Positions 27,898 to 37,939 of a stretch of DNA of 64,000 nucleotides are shown piece after piece. The DNA is taken from NCBI RefSeq assembly GCF_003008695.1, contig NZ_PXZT01000003.1, positions 251,439 through 315,438 of the forward strand, written 5' to 3'. Origin of the DNA: Trichococcus alkaliphilus. Lineage in GTDB: Bacteria; Bacillota; Bacilli; Lactobacillales; Aerococcaceae. The position numbers were made by a program, and so were the translations under genes. Each line of letters opens with the position of its first letter. Position 1 is the stretch's first letter. A model generated the notes under the pieces. That model ran no database searches. It was not told the origin of the DNA and saw nothing but the letters and a program-made list of their open reading frames with translations.

Positions 27898-29014
27898 TTA
27901 TAGCTCTTCCTGATCCATTGTCATTTTCAGATAGGCGTCGATAAAGGCGTCCAGATCCCCGTCCATGACGGCCTGTACGTTACCCGTTTCATAGCTGCTT
28001 CTGTGGTCTTTGACCATGGAATAGGGATGGAATACGTAAGAACGGATCTGTGAACCCCAACCGATTTCTTTTTGTTCTCCGCGGATGGCTGCCAGTTCTC
28101 TTTCACGCTCTTCCTCTTGAAGTTGATATAGTTTTGCCTTCAGCATCCCCATAGCGGTGTCCCTGTTCTGGAATTGGGAACGTTGCGCCTGGCTCGCCAC
28201 AACAACGCCGGTCGGGATGTGCGTGATCCGGATGGCTGAGGATGTTTTGTTGATGTGCTGTCCGCCTGCTCCGCTGGCGCGGTACGTGTCCACACGGATG
28301 TCATCCGGACTCACTTCTATCTCCGTATCATCCGCAGCGATCTCCGGCATCACGTCGATCGAACAAAAAGAGGTGTGTCTTCTTCCGGCCGAGTCGAACG
28401 GCGAAATGCGGACCAAACGGTGTACGCCCCTTTCCGAACGCAGGTAGCCATAGGCGTTCAATCCTTTGATAAGGATCGTTACGCTCTTGATTCCGGCTTC
28501 ATCCCCGCTTTGATAGTCCAGTGTCTCCACGTCGAAGCCTTTTTTATCGGCCCAACGTGTGTACATGCGGAAAAGCATGCTTCCCCAATCCTGGGATTCC
28601 GTTCCGCCGGCACCCGGATGGATTTCCAAGATGGCGTTGGATTTGTCGTGCGGTCCGTTCAACAGCATCGTCAGTTCGTATTTTTCCAACGCTTCGGTAA
28701 ATTCTTTCGTCTTTTCGTTCAATTCTTCCAAATAATCCGGATCTTCTTCCTCTTTCACCATTTCATACAAGACTTCCAGGTCCTCATACTGCGCTTCCAA
28801 ACTCTTGTAGGTATTGTAGACTACTTTTATTTGGTTCGATTGATTGATGACTTCCTGCGCCGCTTCGGCATTGTTCCAGAACTCAGGATCGAGCATGCGA
28901 TCGTCGAATTCCGCGATATCCGTTTCCAGGCCATCTAAGTCAAAGAGACCTCCTGAAGCTTGAGATTTTTGTTTCTGAACTTTCCAATATTGCTTTGATT
29001 TCACTTAATTCCAT
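27898..29014 (-). CDS. prfB: Peptide chain release factor 2, programmed +1 frameshift
   Basis: RF2 recognises UGA and UAA stop codons. Translation starts at ATG 29014 (AGGAGG 7 nt upstream) and runs 24 codons to CTT TGA C at 28945-28939; the ribosome shifts +1 on CTT, skipping the T at 28942, and continues from 28941 to the stop at 27898, giving about 371 residues. An AGGAGG element just before the shift site is the classic internal stimulator. Low RF2 favours the shift, so the factor controls its own level. The GGQ catalytic motif lies in [15 protein letters not shown], and SPF specificity loop in [18 protein letters not shown] at 29004 in the downstream frame is a prediction artefact. Confidence 0.96.
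28939..28958 (-). promoter_or_regulatory. RF2 frameshift signal
   Basis: Minus-strand AGGAGG followed by TCT then CTTTGAC: Shine-Dalgarno-like stimulator, slippery CTT and in-frame TGA, as in other bacterial prfB genes. Confidence 0.95.
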
Positions 29015-29039
29015 TTGATTTCCTCCTAGATTCGACAAA

Positions 29040-29090
29040 AGAAGGATGGGTCGGGATAAAAACAAGCTACTGTTTTTTATCCCGACCCTC
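29040..29090 (-). terminator. Terminator between secA and prfB
   Basis: Stem GGGTCGGGATAAAA / TTTTATCCCGACCC with a short loop; the following T-rich tract (CCTTCTTTTG) is imperfect. Confidence 0.75.
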
Positions 29091-29173
29091 CTCGATTGGC
29101 GCTGTATCCGATTAGTGTGTGTTTGACTTTTTTTGCTGGATGAAGTGTAGATTGCTTGAATCGCTCCCGGTTA

Positions 29174-31720
29174 TTATTCGGTAGGCGACTCTTGTTTTTC
29201 TGCTGCTTCAGCCGCTTGTTTGGCTTTTTGGATTTCCATCAGTTTTTGCATTCTCATTGCGGCGATCTGTGCTCTGCGCGCTTGTTCCTGTTGCTCGGTT
29301 AAGGACGCGACTGTTTCGCGCGTCGGCATGATGTTCGAGCCTTGGCCTACTGATTGTCGTTGCAGATTTTGGCGGATTTCTGATTTCATCACGATGCGGG
29401 TGACGTCATAGTCGATGGTGGCGATCATTTCTTGGAAACGATCATAGCCTTCGGTTTGGTACTCGGTCAACGGATTGTTCTGTGCGTATGAACGCAAGCC
29501 GATTCCTTGGCGCAGCTCATCCATATTGTCGATGTGATCGGTCCATTTGCTGTCCACGACCCGCAGGATGACGACTTTTTCAAACTCCAATATTTGTTCC
29601 GGACTCAATTGTTTCTCTTTTGTCTTGTAAACTTCCATTGCGCGTTCCACCAAATATTCCTCGATTTCATGCGCAGTTTTGCCTTCCAGATCGGCTAAAC
29701 TGATGCTGTCGGGATGCACTAGGGCAGCTCCCGCAAAATCGCGGATCCCTTGTAGGTTCCATGTCGCCTTTTCACCGATGGTGTGTGTTTCGACCACACG
29801 CGCAATCGCACGTTTGATCATGGCTGTTGCGACATACTTCAGGGATTCGGTTTCGTTGATGACTTCCAGACGCTGTCCATAAATGATTTCACGCTGTTCG
29901 CGCATGACTTCGTCGTATTCCAATACGTTTTTACGGGTATCGTAGTTGTTGCCTTCCACTCGTTTCTGGGCGGATTCCACTTGTTTGGAAAGCATTTTGC
30001 TTTGGATGACCACGTCTTCTGCTTCATCGTCCAAATTCAATTTGCTCCAAACTTGCTGGATGCGTTCCGATCCGAAGCGTCTCATCAAGTCATCTTCCAA
30101 CGACAGGTAAAATTGCGTTTCACCAGGATCCCCTTGACGTCCGGAACGTCCACGCAGTTGGTTGTCGATCCGGCGTGATTCATGGCGTTCGGTACCAATG
30201 ACGCAGAGACCGCCTAATTCCTTGACGCCTTTACCCAGCTTGATGTCGGTACCACGGCCGGCCATGTTGGTGGCGATCGTGACGGCTCCGGGTTGACCGG
30301 CTCCGATGATGATTTCCGCTTCCCGGAAATGGTTTTTGGCATTCAACACTTGGTGCGGAATGTTTTCTTGACGCAGCATGTGCGAAAGCAGTTCCGAAGT
30401 TTCCACTGCTACGGTACCGACAAGGATCGGCTGCCCTTTGGCATGACGCTCTTTGATGTCGCCGACGACAGCCCTGAATTTACTCTTCAAGGATGGGTAC
30501 AACAAATCCGGAAAGTCATTACGGACGATCGGTCTGTTTGTAGGAATCGAGATGACGTTCATATTGTAGATTTCCCGGAATTCTTCTTCTTCCGTTTTCG
30601 CCGTACCGGTCATACCAGACAGTTTTTTGTACATACGGAAATAGTTCTGGAAAGTGATGGTGGCCATCGTTTTCGATTCATTTTCGATTTCAACGTTCTC
30701 TTTCGCTTCAATGGCTTGGTGAAGTCCGTCCGAGTAACGACGGCCTTCCATGATCCGCCCAGTGAATTGGTCAACGATTTTTACTTTTCCGTCTTCCACT
30801 ACGTAATCGATATCCACAAGCATGATGAAGTTCGCGCGCAAAGCTTGATCCAAATGATGCACCAAGCGGGTATTATCCACATCGTACAGGTTTGGTAAAT
30901 GGAATGTTTTTTCGGCTTTCTCGATGCCTTCATCTGTCAATGCAATCGATTTGGATGTCAAATCGATCGTAAAGTCTTCATTCTCTTTCAATCCTTTGAT
31001 GAAGAAATCAGCTCGGTTATAGAGTGCTGTCGATTTTTCGGCTTGTCCGGAAATGATCAATGGTGTACGGGCTTCATCAACCAAGATCGAGTCGACCTCA
31101 TCGACGACCGCAAAGTTCAACGGGCGCTGCACCATTTGATTTTTGTAGACAACCATATTGTCCCGCAAATAATCGAAGCCCAATTCATTGTTGGTGCTGT
31201 AAGTGATGTCGCAGTTATAGGATTCTCGTTTTTCTTCAGAAGACTTGCCGTTAGTGTTCAAGCCTACAGTCAACCCCAGGAAGCGGTACAGTTCACCCAT
31301 CTCAACAGCATCGCGGCTTGCCAGGTATTCATTGACGGTGACAACGTGAACGCCTTCGCCCGATAAGGCGTTCAGGTAAACAGGCATTGTTGCAGTCAAG
31401 GTTTTACCTTCACCGGTCTTCATTTCGGCGATGTTGCCTTTATGCAGGGTGATCCCCCCCATGATCTGCACTTTATAAGGATACAGTCCCAAGACGCGTT
31501 TTGCGCCTTCGCGGACTACCGCAAAAGCTTCAGGCAACAGGTCATCCAAAGACTCCCCTTTTTTATAGCGTTCTTTATAGGATTCGGTCAGTTCGCGCAA
31601 TTCTTCATCATCCAAAGCGGCCATTCGATCCGCGTAGGAGATGACCTTATCCGCTACTCCTTCCAAGGAACGTAGCTCTTTCTTATCATTCTCGATGAGT
31701 TTCTTTAAAAAGTTGGCCAT
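29174..31720 (-). CDS. secA: Preprotein translocase ATPase SecA
   Basis: Motor that drives unfolded precursors through SecYEG. 848 residues. Walker [11 protein letters not shown] near 103, DEAD-type box [21 protein letters not shown] near 208, and helicase motifs [10 protein letters not shown] and [10 protein letters not shown] in the second nucleotide-binding fold. The C-terminus ends in a Glu/Ala/Lys-rich tail without the Cys-x-Cys...Cys-His zinc finger common in SecA. GAGGAG precedes the ATG by 7 nt; the open frame to 31768 is rejected. Confidence 0.96.
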   Translation of the reverse strand: MANFLKKLIENDKKELRSLEGVADKVISYADRMAALDDEELRELTESYKERYKKGESLDDLLPEAFAVVREGAKRVLGLYPYKVQIMGGITLHKGNIAEMKTGEGKTLTATMPVYLNALSGEGVHVVTVNEYLASRDAVEMGELYRFLGLTVGLNTNGKSSEEKRESYNCDITYSTNNELGFDYLRDNMVVYKNQMVQRPLNFAVVDEVDSILVDEARTPLIISGQAEKSTALYNRADFFIKGLKENEDFTIDLTSKSIALTDEGIEKAEKTFHLPNLYDVDNTRLVHHLDQALRANFIMLVDIDYVVEDGKVKIVDQFTGRIMEGRRYSDGLHQAIEAKENVEIENESKTMATITFQNYFRMYKKLSGMTGTAKTEEEEFREIYNMNVISIPTNRPIVRNDFPDLLYPSLKSKFRAVVGDIKERHAKGQPILVGTVAVETSELLSHMLRQENIPHQVLNAKNHFREAEIIIGAGQPGAVTIATNMAGRGTDIKLGKGVKELGGLCVIGTERHESRRIDNQLRGRSGRQGDPGETQFYLSLEDDLMRRFGSERIQQVWSKLNLDDEAEDVVIQSKMLSKQVESAQKRVEGNNYDTRKNVLEYDEVMREQREIIYGQRLEVINETESLKYVATAMIKRAIARVVETHTIGEKATWNLQGIRDFAGAALVHPDSISLADLEGKTAHEIEEYLVERAMEVYKTKEKQLSPEQILEFEKVVILRVVDSKWTDHIDNMDELRQGIGLRSYAQNNPLTEYQTEGYDRFQEMIATIDYDVTRIVMKSEIRQNLQRQSVGQGSNIMPTRETVASLTEQQEQARRAQIAAMRMQKLMEIQKAKQAAEAAEKQESPTE

Positions 31721-31831
31721 TCTATATCTCCTCTTGCTGTCTGATTTCATTCCAGCAATCATTTTCACTGGGTATGCATTCGTGTATAAGTCGTTCGTTG
31801 CTGATGCAAAAATAATTCTTTTATCTCTACT

Positions 31832-31860
31832 ATTCTATCATTACTTTTAATTAATGTGAA
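31832..31860 (-). promoter_or_regulatory. Promoter of secA
   Basis: Minus strand: TTCACA (31855-31860), 17 bp, TGA-TAGAAT (-10 at 31832-31837). The implied 5' UTR is about 105 nt. Confidence 0.65.
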
Positions 31861-31898
31861 CTACTCGCCATCAACAAAACCATGCACCTGTTGCCTAA

Positions 31899-31934
31899 TA
31901 AAAAAAGCCCCCCGCCGTTTATTATGGGCGGGGG
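31899..31934 (-). terminator. Terminator after hpf
   Basis: Very GC-rich stem (CCCCCGCCC / GGCGGGGGG) followed by seven T on the minus strand. Confidence 0.93.
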
Positions 31935-31949
31935 ACGTTATTTTCGGAT

Positions 31950-32507
31950 TTAGTCAGTTTCGATCAGACCGAATTTGCCGTCTTTTCGGCGGTACACGAT
32001 ACTTGTGCCGTTCGTTTCAGCATCTTCGAAGATAAAGAAGTTGTGTCCAAGCATATTCATCTGTAATACAGCTTCTTCACTGTCCATCGGTTTGAGGGAA
32101 AGACGTTTAGTGCGGACGATTTCAAGCGGATTCTCATCGTCTTCCATTTTTTCTTCGATCAGATTCGGCTCGTTACCGATATCAAATCCTCTCTCTCTGG
32201 ATTTGCGATGAATCTTCGTCTTGTACTTACGGACTTGGCGTTCAAGTTTGTCCACGACCAAATCGATGCTTCCGTATAGATCGTTGGAAGTCTCTTCGGC
32301 TCTTAAAACCAGGAAAGGTAGCGGAACCGTAACTTCCACCTTAGCAGATTTTTCGGCTGGGAATGGATATACTTTTAAGTTGACATGCGCAGTTGTTTCA
32401 GGCACGTTGCTAAAGTATTTTTCCAGTCTGCCTAATTTTTTCTCGGCGTAGCTGCGGATCGGTTCTGTAACCTCAATATTTTCTCCTCGGACATTATACT
32501 TAAACAT
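31950..32507 (-). CDS. hpf: Long-form ribosome hibernation promoting factor
   Basis: 185 residues: N-terminal S30AE/YfiA domain (about 1-100) that occupies the ribosomal decoding site, a linker, and a C-terminal dimerisation domain (about 125-185, with VRTKRLSLKPMDSEEAVLQMNMLGHNFFIF). The long form dimerises 70S ribosomes into 100S particles in resting cells. AAAGGAGA precedes the ATG by 7 nt. Position between secA and comFC is conserved in Firmicutes. Confidence 0.95.
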   Translation of the reverse strand: MFKYNVRGENIEVTEPIRSYAEKKLGRLEKYFSNVPETTAHVNLKVYPFPAEKSAKVEVTVPLPFLVLRAEETSNDLYGSIDLVVDKLERQVRKYKTKIHRKSRERGFDIGNEPNLIEEKMEDDENPLEIVRTKRLSLKPMDSEEAVLQMNMLGHNFFIFEDAETNGTSIVYRRKDGKFGLIETD

Positions 32508-32591
32508 AGCACTCTCTCCTTTCGTCTGACGCATCGTCAGATAAAGACAACCCTCACCTATGGACCACTCATAGGGGGTTTCTTTAACTTC

Positions 32592-32620
32592 ATTATAATG
32601 TAAGCGCCTTAAAATTTCAA
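32592..32620 (-). promoter_or_regulatory. Promoter of hpf
   Basis: Minus strand: TTGAAA (32615-32620), 17 bp, TATAAT (32592-32597). The leader contains a small CTGACG/CGTCAG hairpin (32526-32540) next to the ribosome site. Confidence 0.75.
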
Positions 32621-32633
32621 TGTTTATGATTTA

Positions 32634-33323
32634 TTATCTTGCGATCGTAATCGAACGAACCGATCTGAATCCATGCTTGTACAGGAGGGTTTTCGCGTGG
32701 TAGAGCGTTCTTCCGGTTGTGTAGACATCATCAAAAAGAATAATTTCCTGCTGAAGATATTTTTTGTGCTCGTCCAGCAACGAAAATGGTTGCGTTGTCA
32801 GCAGTCGTTCCTGCCTGTTTTTTTCGGATTGTTTTTCCCCGGCATGCTGGTTTCCCAAGAATTGCACGTAGCGGATCCCAGCTTGTTTCAGCATCTCTTC
32901 GCATTGGCTGAAGCCTCTTTCCTCGTAACTGGCTGATGATATCGGCAACGGGAGGAACAGCCCTCTTGGATGCGCCCTTTGGAAAGCCTGCAGCTCGTTC
33001 GTGAAGGCACCGGCAAGACGGTAATCGCCTTGGAACTTGTAGCGTTGCAGCCAGTCCTTCACAACACCGGTATAGGCATAGCAGGCATGATGCGCGATCG
33101 TCAGCTCCGGATAACGACAGCTCCACCTCCGGCAGTCCTCGCACAACTCAATGGCTGTTTGCGGCCGCATGCAGCCCGGGCAGCACGTTTGACCGACTAA
33201 ACGCGGCAACTTTTCGTCGCAGGATCGGCAGATTGTTCCGCAAACTTTTTCCCTGGAACCGAAAAGTTCCTGAAGGGTCAAAACTTCGCGGATCTCATTT
33301 TGGCAAAACAGACACTGACCCAT
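32634..33323 (-). CDS. comFC: ComFC phosphoribosyltransferase-family competence protein
   Basis: 229 residues. N-terminal zinc-finger-like cysteines (CLFC at 4-7, CGTICRSC about 29-36, CCPGC about 47-51); C-terminal phosphoribosyltransferase fold with the PRPP-loop-like ILFDDVYTTGRTL near 197. Needed for DNA uptake during transformation where studied, together with the ComFA ATPase. Its start (AAGGGGG 7 nt upstream) lies inside the end of comFA (29 bp overlap). No comFB is present between them, unlike B. subtilis. Confidence 0.92.
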   Translation of the reverse strand: MGQCLFCQNEIREVLTLQELFGSREKVCGTICRSCDEKLPRLVGQTCCPGCMRPQTAIELCEDCRRWSCRYPELTIAHHACYAYTGVVKDWLQRYKFQGDYRLAGAFTNELQAFQRAHPRGLFLPLPISSASYEERGFSQCEEMLKQAGIRYVQFLGNQHAGEKQSEKNRQERLLTTQPFSLLDEHKKYLQQEIILFDDVYTTGRTLYHAKTLLYKHGFRSVRSITIAR

Positions 33324-34665
33324 TCAGTAGCCCCCTTCTTCCCGCATCCCGGTTCATCGAGCGGATCTGCCGGACCGCACCTTGGATGGCTTTCGTTTCG
33401 CCATCATGGGCAAAGCAGACCCACCCCGTCGGAAAGTCTTTGTGCCTGCCTGCCCTGCCGGCAATCTGCACCAACGAAGCTTCCGTGAAGACCCGATTTT
33501 CCGCGCCAAGCACGATGACATCGATGTCCCTGAAAGTCACGCCGCGCTCCAATATGGTCGTCGTCATCAAAAAATCATATTCCTCCGCGCGCATCCTTTT
33601 CACTTTCTCCTCGCGGTCAGGGTCGCTCGCCGAAACGCAAGTGAACTGCTTGTCCGGAAAAAGTTCCCTCAACCATCCGTCCAGCTCTTCCATCAGCTGG
33701 ATGTGCGGCAAAAAAAGCAGAAAGCGCCGATTCGTTTGGAGCTGCCTGCGGATCAGGGTAAGGAATCGGGCCGTTTTCTTTTTGTTGATGGCATTGCGCC
33801 AATTCCCGACCCACAGACACTCTGGTTCGGGCAACGCAAAGCCGTGATAGCGGGCAGGCAACACCGTCGCTGACAATCTGCCGCGCTTGATGTCCTTTTG
33901 CATCACTCTTGAAGGTGTTGCCGTCAAGTAAACCAGCGCGCTCGCCTTTTTTCTGGATTTTTGCGCCCCGAATTGTAGGCTCACATCGTTATGGAACGGG
34001 AAGGAATCGATTTCGTCGATGATCAGGAAATCGAACGCTTCCCGGAAACGCAGCAGTTGATGGGTCGTGGCGATGACGAGCGGCGTATAGCTGTAGCCCT
34101 CCTCATCCCCTCCGTACAGCAAGGCCACCGGGACGTCCGGGAAGGCCTGCTTGATCCGTGGGGCCAGTTCCAGGCAAACGTCCACGCGCGGGGAGGCCAG
34201 GCAGACTCTCCCGCCTTTGCGCAGACAGGCTGCAATCCCTTCAAAAATCATCTCGGTCTTCCCGGCACCGGCAACGGCCCAGATCAGGCGTGTCTCTTCA
34301 GCATGGACCGTCTCCACGATTTCATCCGATGCACGTTTCTGTTCCGAGGACAGCTGGCCCTTCCATTGCAGAATCGGCTCATGGGGCCATGCGAACGAGT
34401 TGGTTTCCGGCAGATGATGGAGGATTGTGCAGCTTTTGATTTTCCCCATGTTCAGGCAACTCAAGCAATAAAGACAAGCAGCTCCGCAAGAACATGGCGC
34501 TGCCTGCAGCTTTTTCCTTTCCTGATTTCCGCAGCGGTTACATGTCAACTTCCCGTTTGCGCTGACCAATCCGGGCCGCTTCTCAGCCAGAGCCAACAGA
34601 GCTTCGTCTGCATTGCGGCACTCGCTCCTCGTCAACTCCCTGCCGTACAGTTCCTTCCCGTCCAT
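33295..34665 (-). CDS. comFA: ComFA DNA-uptake ATPase/translocase
   Basis: 456-residue superfamily 2 helicase-like ATPase driving single-stranded DNA import. Four-cysteine zinc module CNRC (about 43-46) and CSCGAACLYC (about 58-67); Walker A AVAGAGKTEM near 151; DEAD-type DEID near 237; motif III TATPS; motif VI QIAGRAGR near 412. First gene of comFA-comFC. Complete reading frame, so natural transformation remains possible for this strain, subject to the other com genes outside the window. AGGTGG precedes the ATG. Confidence 0.93.
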   Translation of the reverse strand: MDGKELYGRELTRSECRNADEALLALAEKRPGLVSANGKLTCNRCGNQERKKLQAAPCSCGAACLYCLSCLNMGKIKSCTILHHLPETNSFAWPHEPILQWKGQLSSEQKRASDEIVETVHAEETRLIWAVAGAGKTEMIFEGIAACLRKGGRVCLASPRVDVCLELAPRIKQAFPDVPVALLYGGDEEGYSYTPLVIATTHQLLRFREAFDFLIIDEIDSFPFHNDVSLQFGAQKSRKKASALVYLTATPSRVMQKDIKRGRLSATVLPARYHGFALPEPECLWVGNWRNAINKKKTARFLTLIRRQLQTNRRFLLFLPHIQLMEELDGWLRELFPDKQFTCVSASDPDREEKVKRMRAEEYDFLMTTTILERGVTFRDIDVIVLGAENRVFTEASLVQIAGRAGRHKDFPTGWVCFAHDGETKAIQGAVRQIRSMNRDAGRRGLLNGSVSVLPK

Positions 34666-34758
34666 ATCATCCCACCTATCCCTTCTTTGGTAGCATACGC
34701 AAAAAAAGCCGCCGCTCTTCCGCTGATTATGCGAAGTGTGACGCCTTTCTGTTTCCTG

Positions 34759-35346
34759 TCAGGGATTTGTTTGTTTGCTGGAAATCGTCCGGCTTGTCTG
34801 ACCGTTGAACGGGAAATCAGCGATTGGGCGATAGACCAGCTTTCCGTTCACCCGCACACTTTCGAACAGCGTCAGCGCGGTGACCGGGATTTTCTGGTCA
34901 GAGGGCAGCGGCACTTTGATGAGTGATTCCCACTCCTGCGACAGTACGATCCCCCGACCGAGCGTAAGGTGCGGAATGAAGGCAACCTCGTCGGCGACTG
35001 TCGTTGCTTGCCCCAAAAGTTCCGCGTTAAGCTGATCATAGAGTTGATGGAGCTGTCTGTTTTCTTTGATGCCCAGCCAGATGATCCACTTGTTTTTCTT
35101 GAAAAAACAACCCCATCCATCGGGTTCGATCAGGAAGGGAGCCTGTTCTTGCGTGCAGCGGGCCAACACCGTTTCGATCGCACTTTTCTGTTCCGGATTC
35201 ACTTCCCCGATAAAACGCATCGTCAAATGAAAGTTATCCGGATCCGTGAATGATCCTTTGAGGCTGGCACGTTTCACTTCTTCCTGAACGGCACCCAGTT
35301 GTTCTTTAATGGGCTCAGGCAATCTGACGCCGATAAATACTCTCAC
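34759..35346 (-). CDS. thpR: RNA 2',3'-cyclic phosphodiesterase (2H/LigT family)
   Basis: 195 residues with the two catalytic histidine motifs of 2H phosphoesterases: HLTM (about residues 42-45, in FHLTMRFIGEV) and HLTL (about 128-131, in FIPHLTLGRG). Opens 2',3'-cyclic phosphates on RNA ends. Upstream of comFA on the same strand; no terminator seen between them, so co-transcription is possible. Confidence 0.9.
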   Translation of the reverse strand: MRVFIGVRLPEPIKEQLGAVQEEVKRASLKGSFTDPDNFHLTMRFIGEVNPEQKSAIETVLARCTQEQAPFLIEPDGWGCFFKKNKWIIWLGIKENRQLHQLYDQLNAELLGQATTVADEVAFIPHLTLGRGIVLSQEWESLIKVPLPSDQKIPVTALTLFESVRVNGKLVYRPIADFPFNGQTSRTISSKQTNP

Positions 35347-35394
35347 AAAAGCACCCCCGCTATCTGTTTAAAAACCAGTCCGAAATTCCCCCCA

Positions 35395-35437
35395 GAAAAA
35401 AACAGGAAGGCCAGGGACCAAATGGCCCTTCCTTCCG
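35395..35437 (-). terminator. Terminator after degV
   Basis: Stem AGGAAGGGCCA / TGGCCTTCCT followed by G and seven T on the minus strand. Confidence 0.88.
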
Positions 35438-35470
35438 GATGAATGTATGATTGCCGCAAACAGTTGTTGC

Positions 35471-36337
35471 CTATATCGGAAAGCTCAATTCGGTGTCTTC
35501 AGTCCAGGTCAGCCCCAGCGCACCCTCGCCCAAATGCGTACCGATGACAGGGCCGAAATAACTCATTTCGAAGCGGATGTCCGGAAACTTTCCTTGGAGA
35601 TGTTCCAGCCAATCTTGCCCTTTTTCGGGAATATTGCCATGGATGACGGTTGCGATGATCGGATAGTCCGCCTTTGAAGCCGTCTGGCCCAACAGTTCTT
35701 CGATCCGTCGCAATGACCTTGCATTGGTTCTGATTTTTTCGAAAACGACTATCTTTTTGTCCGAAAAATGCAGCACCGGTTTGATTTTCATGATCGAGCC
35801 GATGACAGCAGCCCCACCGGACAGTCTGCCGCCGCGCTGCAGGTTCATCAGATCATCCACCATAAAGTAAGCACGGGAACGTTTTTTCATATGGTCCAAT
35901 CGCGCCATGATCTGCTCCGGGTCAATACCGGCAGCAGCCAACCTTGCAGCCTCCAAGACGAAGCGGGCTTGCACGTAACAGCTGATTTCAGAATCGAAGG
36001 CATGGATGTTGTACTCCGGATATTCCCTGCTTAGAGCAGCAACATTCTGGTACGTACCACTGATGCCGCTTGAGAGATGGACGCTGATGATTGCATCATA
36101 TTCCTTAGCCAATTCTTCATACAGCTGCTGCATGGCACCCACTGCTGGTTGGGAGCTTTTAGGGAAATCGCCAGATGCTTTCATCAAGGCATAAAAATCC
36201 TCAGCAACCAGATCTATTTCTTCTTCATATGATTTTTCTCCGATATTAACGACTAATGGCAGCATATGAATATGGTGCCGCTGGCGTATCTCAGCCGTCA
36301 GATAAGCGGTACTGTCCGTAACTACTGCAATTTTCAT
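35471..36337 (-). CDS. DegV-family fatty-acid-binding protein
   Basis: 288 residues. Start motif KIAVVTDSTAYLT, the lipid carboxylate-binding SSGISGTYQNV near 92, and C-terminal IGTHLGEGALGLTW typical of DegV proteins. Members of this family bind a long-chain fatty acid, some feeding the FakA kinase; no fakA is adjacent. Start 36337 has GAGGA 5 nt upstream, within the end of the murE-like gene, suggesting coupling; an in-frame TTG at 36349 is rejected. Confidence 0.9.
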   Translation of the reverse strand: MKIAVVTDSTAYLTAEIRQRHHIHMLPLVVNIGEKSYEEEIDLVAEDFYALMKASGDFPKSSQPAVGAMQQLYEELAKEYDAIISVHLSSGISGTYQNVAALSREYPEYNIHAFDSEISCYVQARFVLEAARLAAAGIDPEQIMARLDHMKKRSRAYFMVDDLMNLQRGGRLSGGAAVIGSIMKIKPVLHFSDKKIVVFEKIRTNARSLRRIEELLGQTASKADYPIIATVIHGNIPEKGQDWLEHLQGKFPDIRFEMSYFGPVIGTHLGEGALGLTWTEDTELSFPI

Positions 36338-36345
36338 GGAAGTCC

Positions 36346-37839
36346 TCAATCTTTCTGCTCGTTGCGCAATTCAATCGCTTTAGCCGCCACTTCACTGTCC
36401 AACAGGCGGATCATTCTGCCTCTGTCGTTGTAGTCAGCCTCATGTCCGCGGCCCAGCAGGATGACCGTATCTCCCGGTTCTGCGATGGCGATGGCATGTT
36501 GGATCGCTTCCTTACGGTTTTCAATGTATTCATAGTTATCCTTTTCGATGCCGGCAAGCATCATCGCGATAATCTGTTCCTGCGGTTCTTTCCCGGTATC
36601 GTCCGTCGTCAGGACCACATAATCGGAAAGTTCCGTACCGATGCGGGCCATGATTGGGCGTTTTTCATGCTCCCGTTCCCCAGCGCCGCCGAAAACGGAA
36701 ATGACTCTGCCTTGAGTAAATTCGCGCACCACACTCAATACTTTTTCCATCGCGTCAGGCGAATGGGCAAAATCGACGTAGACGCCGATGTCGCTCGCGC
36801 CAGGCACGATCTCCAATCTGCCGGTAACACCAGCCAATGACGCTACCGCTTTTGTTGCATCCTCCAACGGAATGCCCACTGCATAAACAGCTGCTAGCGC
36901 AGCCAATGTATTGGAGACATTATAGAGCCCCACCAGGTTCGTCAGGACAGGATAGCGTTCCCCATTGACGATCAGATTGAAGCGTGTCTGCGTCCGGCTG
37001 TATGTGATATCCGCTGCAAAGAAATCAGCCGTTTCATCCTTCACGCTGTAAGAAATGACTTCTGCCGCCGTAGCGATGCGATAGCTGTGGATCGTTTCAT
37101 CATCCGCATTCAGTACCGCCGTTTTCGTCCGTCCATTTTTGCGTCCGTTTCCCAGTTGGGAGAAGAGCAGCTTTTTCGCTTCGGCATAGGCTGCCATCGT
37201 GTGATGGAATTCCATATGTTCATGCGTCAGGTTCGTCATGATCGCGACATCCAGATCAAGACCCCATGCTCTGCCCATTTCCAACGCAATCGAGGACAGC
37301 TCCAGCGTGAAGTATTCAGTCTCCTTCTCAACCATAAGGTGCAGGGCCTTTTGCATCGTGATGCTGTCTGGCGTGGTATTTTTCGTTTTGTGCACTTCGT
37401 CGCCGATATGCATTTCGATGGTGCCCATCAGTCCGGTTTTTTTGTCCATCGCCTTAAGGATGGCTTCCACCAAGTAGGTTACCGTCGTCTTTCCGTTTGT
37501 CCCCGTGACGCCGATGACTTTCATCGCCTCGCTCGGATAAGCATAAAAATGATTCGCAAGCAGACTCATCGCTTTGCCCGTATCGGGAACATACACGACC
37601 GGGACCGATGCTGCCAATTTTTGGATATCCCTATGGGCAACAATCAAGCCCGCACCATTGGCGACCGCCGTCTCAACGTAATTGTGGCCATCGACTTGCG
37701 TACCGTCGATGCAGATAAACAGATCCCCCGATTGGATATCGCGGGAATCCTGACTTATTTTTCCAATATTCAAAGCGGGATCCAAGCTCCCAACAACTTT
37801 TTTCATTTTGAGTACATCGATTAAATCTGTAGCTTTCAC
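36346..37839 (-). CDS. murE: MurE-like UDP-N-acetylmuramyl-tripeptide synthetase
   Basis: 497-residue Mur ligase that adds the third amino acid to UDP-MurNAc-L-Ala-D-Glu. N-terminal UDP-binding DSRDIQSGDLFICIDG (about 31-46), ATP loop VTGTNGKTT near 110, NLTHEHMEFHH near 213, and C-terminal FGGAGEREHEKRP near 383. The amino-acid-specificity site reads TTDDTGKEP where DAP-type MurE has DNPR and common lysine-type MurE has DNPA, and the tail has GRGHE rather than GKGHE; substrate is therefore uncertain (L-Lys is plausible for this group). Start is GTG 37839 with AGGTGA 5 nt upstream. An open frame continuing to 38493 is antisense to yigZ and is rejected. Confidence 0.85.
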   Translation of the reverse strand: MKATDLIDVLKMKKVVGSLDPALNIGKISQDSRDIQSGDLFICIDGTQVDGHNYVETAVANGAGLIVAHRDIQKLAASVPVVYVPDTGKAMSLLANHFYAYPSEAMKVIGVTGTNGKTTVTYLVEAILKAMDKKTGLMGTIEMHIGDEVHKTKNTTPDSITMQKALHLMVEKETEYFTLELSSIALEMGRAWGLDLDVAIMTNLTHEHMEFHHTMAAYAEAKKLLFSQLGNGRKNGRTKTAVLNADDETIHSYRIATAAEVISYSVKDETADFFAADITYSRTQTRFNLIVNGERYPVLTNLVGLYNVSNTLAALAAVYAVGIPLEDATKAVASLAGVTGRLEIVPGASDIGVYVDFAHSPDAMEKVLSVVREFTQGRVISVFGGAGEREHEKRPIMARIGTELSDYVVLTTDDTGKEPQEQIIAMMLAGIEKDNYEYIENRKEAIQHAIAIAEPGDTVILLGRGHEADYNDRGRMIRLLDSEVAAKAIELRNEQKD

Positions 37840-37939
37840 GCAGATCACCTTTCCATCGACCCCTGTGGCCGTTTGGTCTATTCCATCTAACAATACCACA
37901 AATGGAAATGTTCGGAAAGTCCCTTTCCTTGTTCGTGGC

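Noticed and set aside
30293-30898. 201-codon plus-strand open frame inside secA
   Set aside because: Antisense shadow of secA with no start context or domain; the same holds for the many other plus-strand frames inside minus-strand genes.
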